In this document: positions 27,923 through 36,812 of the stretch, in pieces
Layout: each line of letters starts with the position of its first letter
Position numbering within the stretch: the first letter of the stretch is position 1
DNA from: Roseovarius sp. M141
GTDB taxonomy: Bacteria > Pseudomonadota > Alphaproteobacteria > Rhodobacterales > Rhodobacteraceae
NCBI RefSeq assembly: GCF_024355225.1
Contig: NZ_VCNH01000008.1
Coordinates: 3,596,001 to 3,660,000 of the forward strand
Length of the DNA: 64,000 bases
Reading direction: 5' to 3'
Position numbers and translations under genes: made by a program
The notes under the pieces: model-generated
Database searches by the model: none
What the model was told of the DNA's origin: nothing
What the model saw: the letters and a program-made list of their open reading frames with translations, nothing else

Positions 27923-28381
27923 ATGGATCAAAAAGATCGCCAAATCATCAGGGCCTTGCAACGAAATGGCCGCATGACCAATCAGGACCTCGCCGCTGAG
28001 GTAAATCTATCACCGTCCCCATGCCTTCGCAGGGTGAAGCTGCTTGAGCAGAGCGGCGCGCTGAAAGGATACAGCGCCGACATCGATGCCGAAGCCTACG
28101 GCTTGCCTGTCTTGGTAATCGTGAGGATTAGCCTGACCGGCCATACCGAGAAAACTGTCCAGCAATTTGAGCAGCAGATCAGCCGTGTGGACCAGGTGCT
28201 GGAGTGTTTTGTCATGACCGGCCCGTCGGATTATCTCTTGCGAGTCGTCGTCGCGGATCTGGCGGATTATGAGGATTTCGTTCGCAAACGCCTGCACCCA
28301 ATCGGTAGTATCGGATCAATCGACAGCAGCTTTGTCTACGGGGTGGTCAAGAAAACAAGCGTCTTTCCAATGCTTGGCTGA
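27923..28381 (+). CDS. mdeR: Lrp/AsnC family regulator MdeR
   Basis: 152 residues. N-terminal helix-turn-helix (NQDLAAEVNLSPSPCLRRVKLLE) and C-terminal RAM ligand-binding domain (about 65-150, with GPSDYLLRVVVADLADYEDF). Divergent from mdeA; in P. putida MdeR activates mdeBA in response to methionine. The start at 27923 keeps the standard MDQKDRQIIRALQ opening, though the ribosome site is weak. Confidence 0.88.
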   Translation: MDQKDRQIIRALQRNGRMTNQDLAAEVNLSPSPCLRRVKLLEQSGALKGYSADIDAEAYGLPVLVIVRISLTGHTEKTVQQFEQQISRVDQVLECFVMTGPSDYLLRVVVADLADYEDFVRKRLHPIGSIGSIDSSFVYGVVKKTSVFPMLG

Positions 28382-28810
28382 CGCCAGAGTCGGCCGGTTG
28401 GAAGTGACACCAGAGCGGACATTTATCGCAGTCCCGCGAACGGTGAAAGAGCCCCACACTGCCCCGCCATGAAAAGATGCGCTCATGAAGCGGGCGTTCA
28501 GATCGTATTTCTCCCGACTGGCACCTAAGCTATCTTTGGCGGTGGTCCGGCCCAATACCCCGGCTGCACTATCTCCGTGCAGCAACTCGATTGTACCGGA
28601 AATAATGATCGTCACGACGAACAGGGTCAGGAACCCAACCATCAGCCGTTTCAGAAGAATGGTCAGGATTGCGTTCTTCTATACCACTTTCATCCACGCA
28701 AAGCCCCTTACACCCAGACCATAATGACTCAGGTATATGTCGACACGAACAGGGGATCTATTTGGCTGCTTAGATTTCCTCGATGTCTGGCTGGGCTGAG
28801 AGGAGTGTAA
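28382..28810. other. Gap without a recognisable gene
   Basis: 429 bp between mdeR and the lspA fragment. Short open frames on both strands show no family resemblance. The segment around 28480-28530 reads like decayed intergenic repeat sequence. GAGGAG at 28799-28804 is the ribosome site of the lspA fragment. Confidence 0.4.
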
Positions 28811-29023
28811 ATGTGGAACACTTCCGCCACCATTGGAGGCTGCGCCTCGGTGGCGGCCTTCGTGCTTGATCAGGTGACGAAGGCGCTTGCCATCGCCAAT
28901 GCTGGCACGCTTGCAGGCGCACCGGGCGCTATACCGGGCGTCGATCCCGTATTTCATCGCAATGCCAGCGTCAGCTTTGGCATGCTAGATGACGCTGGCT
29001 GCCGCTTTGGCGCCGACGCCTAA
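28811..29023 (+). pseudogene. lspA: Truncated lspA (signal peptidase II) fragment
   Basis: 70 residues. The first ~60 match the N-terminal third of LspA: FVLDQVTKALA (conserved DQxTK), PGVDPVFHRNASVSFGML (NxGxSFG-like). The frame then stops without the catalytic Asp region and remaining helices (full length ~160). A GGAG ribosome site survives. lspA copies often ride with zntA/cadA in metal-resistance islands, and a ZntA-type ATPase lies next door on the opposite strand. Confidence 0.7.
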
Positions 29024-29213
29024 TGCAAGATTTTGGGATGTGATGCTTGTGCCACTGCGTCTGGCGACATGGTCGATGGGACTCGGCTTGCATCGCCTGC
29101 AATCGTTCTGCGGGTGCCGCTATCGGATCCGAACCTGACAAGGACGGTCAGCGTAGGTAGCGCGCGTGGGGAAGGCGGCCAGTGTCCCGGCCACCCCTGT
29201 TACTCCTCGTGTC

Positions 29214-31559
29214 TTACTCTTCGTGCGCCAAGGCACCCGTTGCCATGCGCCTGCCGACGTCCTCGGTGTCTCCGGGCGGTTGCGGATTGCGATCGGCCGC
29301 GTTCAGAAGCCTCAGCGCATTGGCAACGACGACGAGCGACACCCCAACGTCCGCCGCTATGGCCCCCCACATCGACGCCATGCCGAGGGCGGTCAGGCCG
29401 ACAAACAACACTTTCGTCGCGAGCGAGATACCGATGTTCTGGCGAATGATCGCCATGGTGCGCCGTGAGTGTCCGATCAGCCAAGGCACCTTTGCGATGT
29501 CATCGGTCATCAGGGCGATGTCCGCAGTTTCGATGGCCGCGTCCGAGCCGACCGCGCCCATTGCGATGCCGTAATGGGCGCGTGCCATCGCCGGGGCGTC
29601 GTTGACGCCGTCGCCGATCATCGCAACCACGTCATGTGTCGCCACCAGTTCCTCGATGGCGGCCACCTTGTCCTCCGGCAGAAGCCCGGCCCGGACGATG
29701 TCGATCCCAACCTCCGCCGCCACGGCCCTGGCGGTGCGTTCGTTGTCGCCGGTCAGCATGACGATGGTCTTGACGCCCTGCGCATGGAGTTGCGCGACTA
29801 TGGACCGGGCGTCCGGTCGGATGCGGTCGCGCAGCTCCAGCACGCCGTGCAGACCCTCCTCGTCACCGATGGCGACCAGCGTGCTGCCAGCGCCTTGGAT
29901 CCGGTCGCGCAGGTCGGCGGGGATGACGCCGCTGAACCCCTTCTCCTCGGCGAACCGTTCGGACCCCAGCCAGATCGCGCGCGTCCCTGATTGACCCTCC
30001 AGTCCGCGACCGGGCACTGTCCGTGTATCCTGAGCGGGCGCGACGGGCGCGCCATCCCGCTCGGCCCTCGCCAGAATGGCGCGCGCCAGCGGATGCGACG
30101 ACCGCGCTTCAAGTGACGCCGCAAGCGTCAGCAAATCCACCTCTGACGCGCCGCAAAGGGGATGGACCGCCGCCACCTCGGGTTCTCCCATCGTGATGGT
30201 GCCGGTCTTGTCCATCGCCAGCGCCGTCGTCCGCCCCGGAGCTTCGACATAGGCTCCGCCCTTGATGAGCACGCCCGCGCGCGCGGACGAAGCGAGCGCG
30301 GCCACGATGGAAACGGGCGTCGAGATCACCAGCGCGCAGGGGCAGGCGATGACCAGAAGCACGAGCGCATTGTAGAACCAGAACCCCCAGGCGCCGGTGA
30401 TGAGGGACGGCACCAGCGCGATGACGATGGCCAGTGCCATGACAGCGGGCGTGTAGATGCGTGCGAACTTCGCGACCCACTGCTCGACCTCGGCACGGCG
30501 GGAATGTGCGTCGCCGACCATTCGGATGATCTTGGCCAGAACCGTGTCCGCAGCCGCCTTGGTGGCGCGCACCGTCAGCGTGCCCTCGCCATTGATCGTC
30601 CCGGCATAGACCTCGTCGCCCGGTTCCTTGGGGACCAGTGCGCTTTCGCCGGTGATCGGCGCCTGATCGACGGCGCCGACACCGTCCGTCACCTCGCCGT
30701 CCAGCGCGATTCGATCCCCGCCGCGCGCCACGAAGCGGTCGCCAACGGCAACCTGTTCAGCGGGCACGGTCGCTTCGCTGCCATCAGGCCGGATCACACG
30801 CGCAGTTGGCGGTGCGAGATCCAGAAGCGCCGAAACGGCATTGCGCGCCCGCCCAACGCTCCAGCTTTCGAGATAGAGCGAAAGCGAGAAGAAGAAGGCG
30901 ACGGTGGCAGCCTCGAAAAACTCGCCCAAGCCGATCGCCCCGGCAACGGCGACAACCATCAAGAGATTCATGTCCGGCGAGAGCCTGCGCGCCGAAGACC
31001 ACGCCTTGGGGGCGACCAGCCAGACGCCACACAGTATCGCAAGCGCAAAGAGACTGACCTCGAGCAGGGGCATTGGCGCTTCGCCATGTCCCGCAAAGAG
31101 GTCAAGCGCACCGCCCATGCCCGTCTCGACGATATGCCACAGAAAGCCTGCCGCCCAGAACCCGCCGCTGAGGGCGGTGAACCGCTTCTGACGGGTGAGA
31201 TGGGCTGCCTGATCCGCGGCCGCATTGTCCGCATCCCATGGTTTCGCGCTCATGCCTGTGCTCGCGACCAGCTTGAGGATTTGATTGTCCGCGACGCTCG
31301 CCGCGCTGTCGAGAACCGTCATACGCCCGTTGATGACGTCGAAGGCCAAATGCTCGGCGCCGCCCACCGCTGGCCCGATGACCTTGTTCAGAATGGAAAT
31401 CTCCTCGGCGCAGTCCAGACCGCTGACCTGAAAACTGCGCCCGTTGGTGGGGCCGGGCGCGGGAGGCGCTGCGCCTGCACAGCAACCGCCTGCATGTCGC
31501 TCCTGCGCGCGCGGGGCTGCGTGGGTGTACCTGGGGTCTTGGGACGATTCGGATGACAT
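29214..31559 (-). CDS. Zn/Cd/Pb-type P1B ATPase (ZntA/CadA-like)
   Basis: 781 residues from ATG at 31559. N-terminal metal-binding region has HAGGCCAGA and a heavy-metal-associated fold with GLDCAEE in place of the usual CxxC. Membrane metal site CPC in ACPCALV, phosphorylation motif DKTGTIT, hinge GDGVNDAPA. CPC plus the C-terminal helix pair fits Zn/Cd/Pb exporters. A MerR-type promoter lies upstream (31591-31621) and a MerR regulator at 33257. The ATPase looks intact while neighbouring transporter and lspA genes are broken. Confidence 0.9.
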   Translation of the reverse strand: MSSESSQDPRYTHAAPRAQERHAGGCCAGAAPPAPGPTNGRSFQVSGLDCAEEISILNKVIGPAVGGAEHLAFDVINGRMTVLDSAASVADNQILKLVASTGMSAKPWDADNAAADQAAHLTRQKRFTALSGGFWAAGFLWHIVETGMGGALDLFAGHGEAPMPLLEVSLFALAILCGVWLVAPKAWSSARRLSPDMNLLMVVAVAGAIGLGEFFEAATVAFFFSLSLYLESWSVGRARNAVSALLDLAPPTARVIRPDGSEATVPAEQVAVGDRFVARGGDRIALDGEVTDGVGAVDQAPITGESALVPKEPGDEVYAGTINGEGTLTVRATKAAADTVLAKIIRMVGDAHSRRAEVEQWVAKFARIYTPAVMALAIVIALVPSLITGAWGFWFYNALVLLVIACPCALVISTPVSIVAALASSARAGVLIKGGAYVEAPGRTTALAMDKTGTITMGEPEVAAVHPLCGASEVDLLTLAASLEARSSHPLARAILARAERDGAPVAPAQDTRTVPGRGLEGQSGTRAIWLGSERFAEEKGFSGVIPADLRDRIQGAGSTLVAIGDEEGLHGVLELRDRIRPDARSIVAQLHAQGVKTIVMLTGDNERTARAVAAEVGIDIVRAGLLPEDKVAAIEELVATHDVVAMIGDGVNDAPAMARAHYGIAMGAVGSDAAIETADIALMTDDIAKVPWLIGHSRRTMAIIRQNIGISLATKVLFVGLTALGMASMWGAIAADVGVSLVVVANALRLLNAADRNPQPPGDTEDVGRRMATGALAHEE

Positions 31560-31590
31560 GATCGGGCCTTGGGTTGTTGAATGCCCGCCT

Positions 31591-31621
31591 TGGATAATCC
31601 CTACAGTCACTAGAGCTGCAA
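31591..31621 (-). promoter_or_regulatory. MerR-type promoter/operator of the P-type ATPase
   Basis: On the minus strand TTGCAG and TATCCA are separated by 19 bp, the elongated spacer typical of MerR-family promoters. The spacer holds the imperfect dyad CTCTAGTGACTGTAGGG. The sequence closely resembles the one before the merR gene at 33222-33246. Confidence 0.7.
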
Positions 31622-31737
31622 GAGGGAATCGACGCATTCTGCGCAATCGTGTGTTGGAAACAAGATCGCCCCGGGCGCCCAGTTCAGCAGCGCGACAGGC
31701 AGCACCTCCCGCCGGGCTGGGTGTTTCGCCGCATCGC

Positions 31738-32427
31738 TCAGTAGCGCGTCGTCATGCGGTGGCCGGGCCGATAAGTCAGTTTTACATAGGTGATCGCCCG
31801 CCCTTCCCACCATGTGGACCGCTCGATCGTGAAAACCGGGTCGCCGACTTTGCTGGCCAGATAGCCAGCCATTGGCGGGTCTGCCAAACCCGCTGAAAAG
31901 CTGATCTCGGCATCCGAGAACGGAATGGTCGAAACCAGCCATTCGTTCGGACCTGTTTGCGAAAAATCAGCGTCTTGCGCCTGTGGAAGCGCGGTCAGAT
32001 TGATCCACCTGTCTTCGTGCTGATACGGGTCGCCATCCGCGTAATGCATGCAGATCAGATGCAGCCCCTTGCTCCCTGCCGGGAGCTTGAGCCGCGCACG
32101 CAGCCAGTCTGGCGCCTCCTGCACCGTGCATTTGGCAAGGGAATAGCGGTATTCGGCGCCCTTGTCCTCAATCTCGCTGCGCACCAGCGGGATGTCGAAC
32201 CGCGCCTGCCGGATCGGACTGGCCCGCACGCGTGTACCGGCCTTGCGGCGGCGTTCGATAATGCCATCATCGGCCAGTTCGCGCATCGCGCGGTTCACCG
32301 TCGCCCGGGCGCAGCCATAGATCCCGGCCAACTCGATCTCATTGGGAACAAGGCTGCCGGGGCCCCAATCGCCCTTGGTGATCCTGGACAGGATGTCGGA
32401 TTTTACATCCTTGTAGGTGGCTTTCAT
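31738..32427 (-). CDS. GntR family regulator, HutC-like
   Basis: 229 residues from ATG at 32427. N-terminal GntR winged helix (SLVPNEIELAGIYGCARATVNRAMRELA with IIERRRKAGTRV) and C-terminal UTRA ligand domain (about 90-229) ending in TYRPGHRMTTRY, close to the HutC histidine-utilisation repressor pattern. No hut genes are nearby, so it is an orphan that was either separated from its operon or controls a distant one. Position among metal genes looks accidental. Confidence 0.75.
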   Translation of the reverse strand: MKATYKDVKSDILSRITKGDWGPGSLVPNEIELAGIYGCARATVNRAMRELADDGIIERRRKAGTRVRASPIRQARFDIPLVRSEIEDKGAEYRYSLAKCTVQEAPDWLRARLKLPAGSKGLHLICMHYADGDPYQHEDRWINLTALPQAQDADFSQTGPNEWLVSTIPFSDAEISFSAGLADPPMAGYLASKVGDPVFTIERSTWWEGRAITYVKLTYRPGHRMTTRY

Positions 32428-32509
32428 GATCACGCCTTCATTAAGACTGCATTTATTCACTTATAGCCTGTATTTAATGCCGAACCAAGACTGCCAGACG
32501 CATCTGTCG

Positions 32510-33055
32510 CTAGCTGGGAAAAAGCATCAAGACAAGACCGATGGCGAGGCCAAGCGTCACCCGATTCTGATGCCCGCTACGATGGGTCTCGGAGATGATT
32601 TCGTGACTGATCACGTAGAGCATCGCACCAGCCGCGAATGCGAGTCCCCAAGGAAGGAGCAGCTGCGACAGGAAGATAACGCCGGCCCCAATGAGGCCCC
32701 CGATCGGCTCAACCAGACCGGTCAGCGCGGCTATACCCCAGGCGCGGAATTTCGGATAGCCCTCGCCAAGTAACGAGACAGCCACGGCAAGACCTTCGGG
32801 GAAGTTGTGGATGGTGATCGCGATGATGAAGAACCAAACGCGCCTTAGCGATGCAGCCTCCGGCCCCTCGCGCCCTGACGTAAAGTGTTCGTGTGGCAGG
32901 CGCTCGCTCATAAGCGCAACCGCGCCCATCCCGGTGTGATCCGCAAGCCCGAACGCCGCGCGGAAGGTTGGTTCGCTCTGTTTGGTGCGGGCGCTGCGAG
33001 AATTCTTCTCGCGCAGCCCCCGTATAAAAACGAGTGTGGCAATTCCCGCCGACGC
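32510..33055 (-). pseudogene. ZIP family metal transporter, N-terminally truncated
   Basis: The minus-strand frame encodes the C-terminal half of a ZIP transporter: IHNFPEGLAV (metal-binding helix IV), LVEPIGGLIGAG (helix V) and SHEIISETHR. Reading upstream past the first Met, the frame continues as ZIP-like sequence (FRAAFGLADHTG) to a TGA at about 33056, so the N-terminal helices are missing. Length ~180 versus ~260-300 residues. Probably non-functional. Lies between the HutC-like gene and merR. Confidence 0.7.
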
Positions 33056-33221
33056 TCAGCGAAGCCCCTGTAAGATCGTCAGATGCAATTTGAAATACCT
33101 GCTTGTAATTCCAAGCTCAGACCGCTCCTCCATCCACTAGAGGTTGAAGACATTTATTCAAGAAAACCAGTGTGTAACGGTTCTGTCAGTAGCACGCAGC
33201 CCTTGCAGCGCAGCCCACCAA

Positions 33222-33246
33222 AATCTACATAGACTATAGGTATTAT
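33222..33246 (+). promoter_or_regulatory. MerR operator-like site before the merR gene
   Basis: AATCTACATAGACTATAGG followed by TATTAT aligns with the ATPase promoter spacer (shared pattern CT-A..T-GACT-TAGG-ATTAT). No clear -35 is visible. If TATTAT at 33241-33246 is the -10, transcription would begin a few bases before the ATG at 33257, giving an almost leaderless mRNA. Confidence 0.55.
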
Positions 33247-33256
33247 GGAGATTTCT

Positions 33257-33685
33257 ATGCTGACGATCGGCAATTTGGGGAAGAAAACTGGCACAAAGGT
33301 ACAGACAATTCGTTACTATGAGCAAATCGGCCTCATGCCAGAGCCAGGCAGGACAGAGGGCGGCCAGCGACGTTATGGAGATACCGAACTGGACCGCCTA
33401 TCTTTCATTCGCCACGGGCGTCAGCTGGGCTTTCCGCTCGACGCCATAAGAGAACTTCTGGATCTTGGGGACCATCCGAACCGCCCATGCCACGAGGCAG
33501 ACTCGATTGCCCGGCGACAACTCAAGCAGGTGGAGCAGCGGATCGCCCGGCTTGACGCCCTGCGCACTGAATTGAAGCGAATGGTTCAAGAGTGCAGCGG
33601 CGGCAGATCATCAGATTGCCGGGTGCTCGAAGTGCTCCGGGACCATTCCGAATGCCTGACGGACCATGAGAGGATCGGCGCCTGA
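33257..33685 (+). CDS. MerR family metal-responsive regulator
   Basis: 142 residues from the ATG at 33257 (GGAG upstream); a start four codons earlier is possible. Winged helix IGNLGKKTGTKVQTIRYYEQIGLMPEPGRT with GGQRRY, then a dimerisation coiled coil and a C-terminal metal-binding region with Cys in RPCHEAD and the pair C-x(6)-C (CSGGRSSDC), as in ZntR/CadR/PbrR-type sensors. Likely controls the P-type ATPase 1.6 kb away through the shared operator motif. The metal cannot be named from sequence. Confidence 0.85.
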   Translation: MLTIGNLGKKTGTKVQTIRYYEQIGLMPEPGRTEGGQRRYGDTELDRLSFIRHGRQLGFPLDAIRELLDLGDHPNRPCHEADSIARRQLKQVEQRIARLDALRTELKRMVQECSGGRSSDCRVLEVLRDHSECLTDHERIGA

Positions 33686-33895
33686 GATTTCACTGCGAGA
33701 ACCTCAGGCACCGCAGGTCGGATAGCTCAATCGGGTTGGTTGGTTCAACAAGAACAGGCTTGGGGCATGAGCGGGAAAGCCGAACCGCGGAGGGCGAGCT
33801 GTGCCAGAACTTAGCAACTGGCATCTGGGAAAAGGCACCTAAGAAAACCACTGGAAACTCTCGCCCCTTCAGCCTGAGGCGCGGATTAGCTGAAT

Positions 33896-34433
33896 ATGCG
33901 ATATCATCGGGCTCTAGGTTATGCCGACAAGATCGCGGCGCAGTGGGGAATTAACCATCTTATTGCTTGGGTCGAAACCCTGCGCCAAGAAGGAATGCAG
34001 ATCGAAGTAACAATTATCGGCGACAAGATTGCCGGTGCCGCCACGCCTGAAGCCAACAAGATCTTCCGCAAGGAAATCGCCGACGCGCTGGAGCGTATCG
34101 GCGCCCGCCGCCTTGCCAACGCCGCGTGGTACTCCAACAATCTGGCCGCAGGAAAACGTCTGATTGTCCGACTTCACGCCCAAGAGGTGCGCGGTAGCGC
34201 GCTTCAATTTGGCAAGGCAATCAACGTCGAGCGCGTCGACCAGTTCATATTCGCGGCAGGAAAGCGGTCAACCTCGGGACTTGATCGTTACTCACGACCT
34301 GCACCTGCCGAAGCTCATCATCGGCACCCGCTTCGTGCTGCGCGATTGCCTGGTGGAGTGGATCGCCCTGCCCACGGATCGCGAGGCTTGCTCCGCATAC
34401 GTGGGCAGGTCGGCAGACACCCGGATGATCTAG
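33896..34433 (+). pseudogene. Gene remnant, possibly glycosyltransferase
   Basis: A 5' portion encodes a coherent stretch (EVTIIGDKI ... RLIVRLHAQEVRGSALQFGK ... VDQFIF) of the type seen in polysaccharide glycosyltransferases; after about 34265 the coherent reading seems to move to another frame (RDLIVTHDLHLPKLI). No intact gene is present, and flanking sequence 33686-33895 and 34434-34703 shows nothing recognisable. The family assignment is weak. Confidence 0.35.
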
Positions 34434-34703
34434 AACGCCACATGGAATCCATCCGGCCATGTGAAGGTTGGTGTCACATCGCCTGTCCGAAAATAACAGC
34501 CAAGCTGCTGAGGTCCAAATTGGTCTGCATCAGCAATTTTCTCGGCGTCATACGTCCAGCGAAACCTTGTGGAACGGTTCTTTTGCCGGACCTCAGGACA
34601 TGCGCAGGCTGACAATCAGGTAGGAAAAACTGAACCGCAACTTCCTGTCAATGGTCCATAACTTCGAAATCAGATGTTGGGTCAATTGCGTCCAGACCCT
34701 GGG

Positions 34704-35474
34704 TTACTGGCGTCTGACTGCCAGCCAGCGTTTCCATTCCGGCCGCCCGCCCGAAAATGCGTTCAGATCCACGTTACCATTGATACCCGGCACGGTGCCG
34801 GTGCCGGTATATTGCCAAAAGCTCCAGTGCTGGCTCGGATAGACCTCGCGCGGGTGTTTCGCGGTCGAGCGGAGCCAGAACTCTTCGCTTTGCATCTGTC
34901 GCATTTGGTTCTCGCGATAGAATTCGGGCGTCGTATAGATAATCGGGCGCTGCCCGTAATGGCGTTCCAGCATGTCGAGAAAAACCTTCGCCTCGCGTCG
35001 AACGATTTCACTAGGGGGCCGCTTGCGACAGGTGGGCGAGAATGGGTTCCACTCCATGTCCAGTATCGGTGGCAGAGCTCCTGCTTCACGCGGGACATTG
35101 CGGACAAACCAGCGAGCCTGATCTGCGGCAGAGGTACAGAAATAAAAGAAGTGATATGCGCCGCGAGGAATGGACACACTGCGCGCGCCACGCCAATGAT
35201 CGCCAAATCGCGGATCAAGCATGTCGCCGCCCTCGGTCGCTTTGATAAAGGCGAACTGTACGCCTGCGTCACGCGCCGCCTGCCAATTGACGCTGTCCTG
35301 AAACCGCGCAACATCGATGCCGTGAATATCGTACCGGTGCGGCGCGTGGCCATGCTGCCACTCGACAGGCGCCCGTTCGCCAAATCCACTTGTGCCGCCA
35401 CCGTTGTCGAGCGGGGGTGCTGACGCGCAGGCGGCAAGCATCAAGAAGGTGAGAAACAGAAAAGGGCGGGTCAT
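34704..35474 (-). CDS. GH25 lysozyme lipoprotein
   Basis: 256 residues from ATG at 35474. Lipoprotein signal with lipobox LMLAAC at about residue 18, so it is anchored in the outer membrane or inner membrane. The body is glycoside hydrolase family 25: IHGIDVARFQDSVNW with the catalytic Asp, FAFIKATEGG, AYHFFYF, and the DxE pair in PPILDMEWNP, ending in WSFWQYTGTG. GH25 enzymes cleave peptidoglycan between MurNAc and GlcNAc. It is an isolated intact gene in a damaged area. Confidence 0.88.
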   Translation of the reverse strand: MTRPFLFLTFLMLAACASAPPLDNGGGTSGFGERAPVEWQHGHAPHRYDIHGIDVARFQDSVNWQAARDAGVQFAFIKATEGGDMLDPRFGDHWRGARSVSIPRGAYHFFYFCTSAADQARWFVRNVPREAGALPPILDMEWNPFSPTCRKRPPSEIVRREAKVFLDMLERHYGQRPIIYTTPEFYRENQMRQMQSEEFWLRSTAKHPREVYPSQHWSFWQYTGTGTVPGINGNVDLNAFSGGRPEWKRWLAVRRQ

Positions 35475-35918
35475 CGGCGCGGCTCCTGCGGGGGACATAT
35501 CTAATATGCAGGGAAACGCGCCGGGGCGCCACTAGGATATCTGCCGCCTACGCCTCTGACTGGCGCCGCGTCGCAGCATTCGCACTGCTGCCAGTCGTCC
35601 TGTGTGCAGCATTATTGCTGGTCGATAGCGGCAGTCCCGGAAAAAGTGAGCGTTTGCATCGAAAACTAGCAAGAGCGGATCGCGAATGTTCGTATTATGT
35701 GCCGGATCGTGGGTCGTCATTTTTGACGGCAGCTATCAGCACAGGGAGATGGGCATCAGCGCACAGTCAGATTCGCCCGGCGGTCCACTCCCGAAACTTT
35801 GACGCACAGGCGCCCCCTTTGCCATAGTGAACTCCCTGACGCAGAGTACCGGCTATCTCGGATTTAGGGAACAATATTCGAGTGACCCATGCAGCCAGTA
35901 TGACCATGCACGTCGCTG
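35475..35918. other. Gap without a recognisable gene
   Basis: 444 bp with only short incoherent open frames; nothing supported. It is the boundary between the GH25 gene and the truncated cupin/glycosyltransferase segment. Confidence 0.4.
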
Positions 35919-36210
35919 TCAGGACAGGATGAAGAACACCTTTCGCACAGTCGTAAGGTTCTCCCAGATGCCGTCAAAACCTGCCGCCACGACAAAGCTG
36001 TCCCCCGCGCCGAACTCGCGCGCCTGACCAGAGCTATCCGTCAGGCGCACATCGCCATCCAGGATATGGCACAATTCGTCATAGTCGCATTTGCACCGCT
36101 CCTTGTGCGGGCCGGCCTGCCAGATGCCCGCTATTGCGCCTTTTCCCGTGTTTTCAAAATGACGCCAGCTGCGGCTTTCATACCTTTCAGGACTTGCCCC
36201 GGAGAGCACG
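35919..36210 (-). pseudogene. Cupin domain protein, N-terminally truncated
   Basis: About 97 residues of a Cupin_3 (DUF861/EutQ-like) fold: GIWQAGPHKER, DELCHILDGDVRLTD, AREFGAGDSFVVAAGFDGIWE. The C-terminus is complete. The N-terminal ~20 residues expected for the family are missing, and the reading runs into plus-strand glycosyltransferase sequence at about 36205-36215. A GTG at 36224 could start translation but has no proper ribosome site. Confidence 0.6.
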
Positions 36211-36812
36211 GACGAAATTGCCACCTTTAACGAAGCATATGAAGGCGCGACCAGCAGCGTTCATCGCCGCTACAACAACTTTCGGAAGAAACGCGGCCTG
36301 CCCGCTCTGCCGCCTCCGATCTTTCTTGAGCCGTCACCGATGCTGAACCTGATGCTGGCCCCTCGTGCCATACGCTACCGCCGCGAGGTGCCGCTGCCGC
36401 AGGACAGATTTGTCTTTCTCGAAGGATGCGTGCGCACCGAAAGCCAGTTCGAGCTGCCACGCCTTCCGGTGAGCGAAGGTCCCATGGTCTATGTCAGCTT
36501 CGGATCTCTCGGGGCGGTTGATACGCAGATGATCAAACGGATGATCGCCGTGTTCGAAACAATCGAAGCGCGATTCCTGGTCAATGTCGGCGCCATGATC
36601 GAGGCGTATGACCGCGTACCGGACAATGTGTATCTGGGCAGCTGGTTCCCCCAGCCTTCGGTGATCGGGCAGGCTGCGCTGGTCATCCATCACGGCGGCA
36701 ACAACAGTTTCTGCGAAGCGCTCTATCACGGGGTGCCGTCGCTGGTGATGCCGTATTGCTGGGACGGCCACGACAACGCGCAGCGCGCGCAGGCCGCGCG
36801 CGTCGGCAACCC
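36206..36812 (+). pseudogene. Glycosyltransferase (UDP-glycosyltransferase-like) fragment, truncated at both ends
   Basis: An open frame of ~200 codons without its own start. It contains the C-terminal half of a GT1/MGT enzyme: MVYVSFGSLGAVD, LGSWFPQPSVIGQAALVIHHGG and the donor-binding NNSFCEALYHGVPSLVMPY followed by WDGHDNAQRAQ. The family's N-terminal domain is missing and the end is cut after DNAQRAQAARVG. Beyond ~36812 the DNA belongs to the opposite-strand flavoprotein gene. The fragment is sandwiched between two other truncated genes. Confidence 0.75.

Noticed and set aside
33721..33765. tRNA-like string (GGATAGCTCAATCGGGTTGG...GGTTCAA)
   Set aside because: D-arm-like and T-arm-like pieces adjoin without anticodon arm or acceptor pairing.
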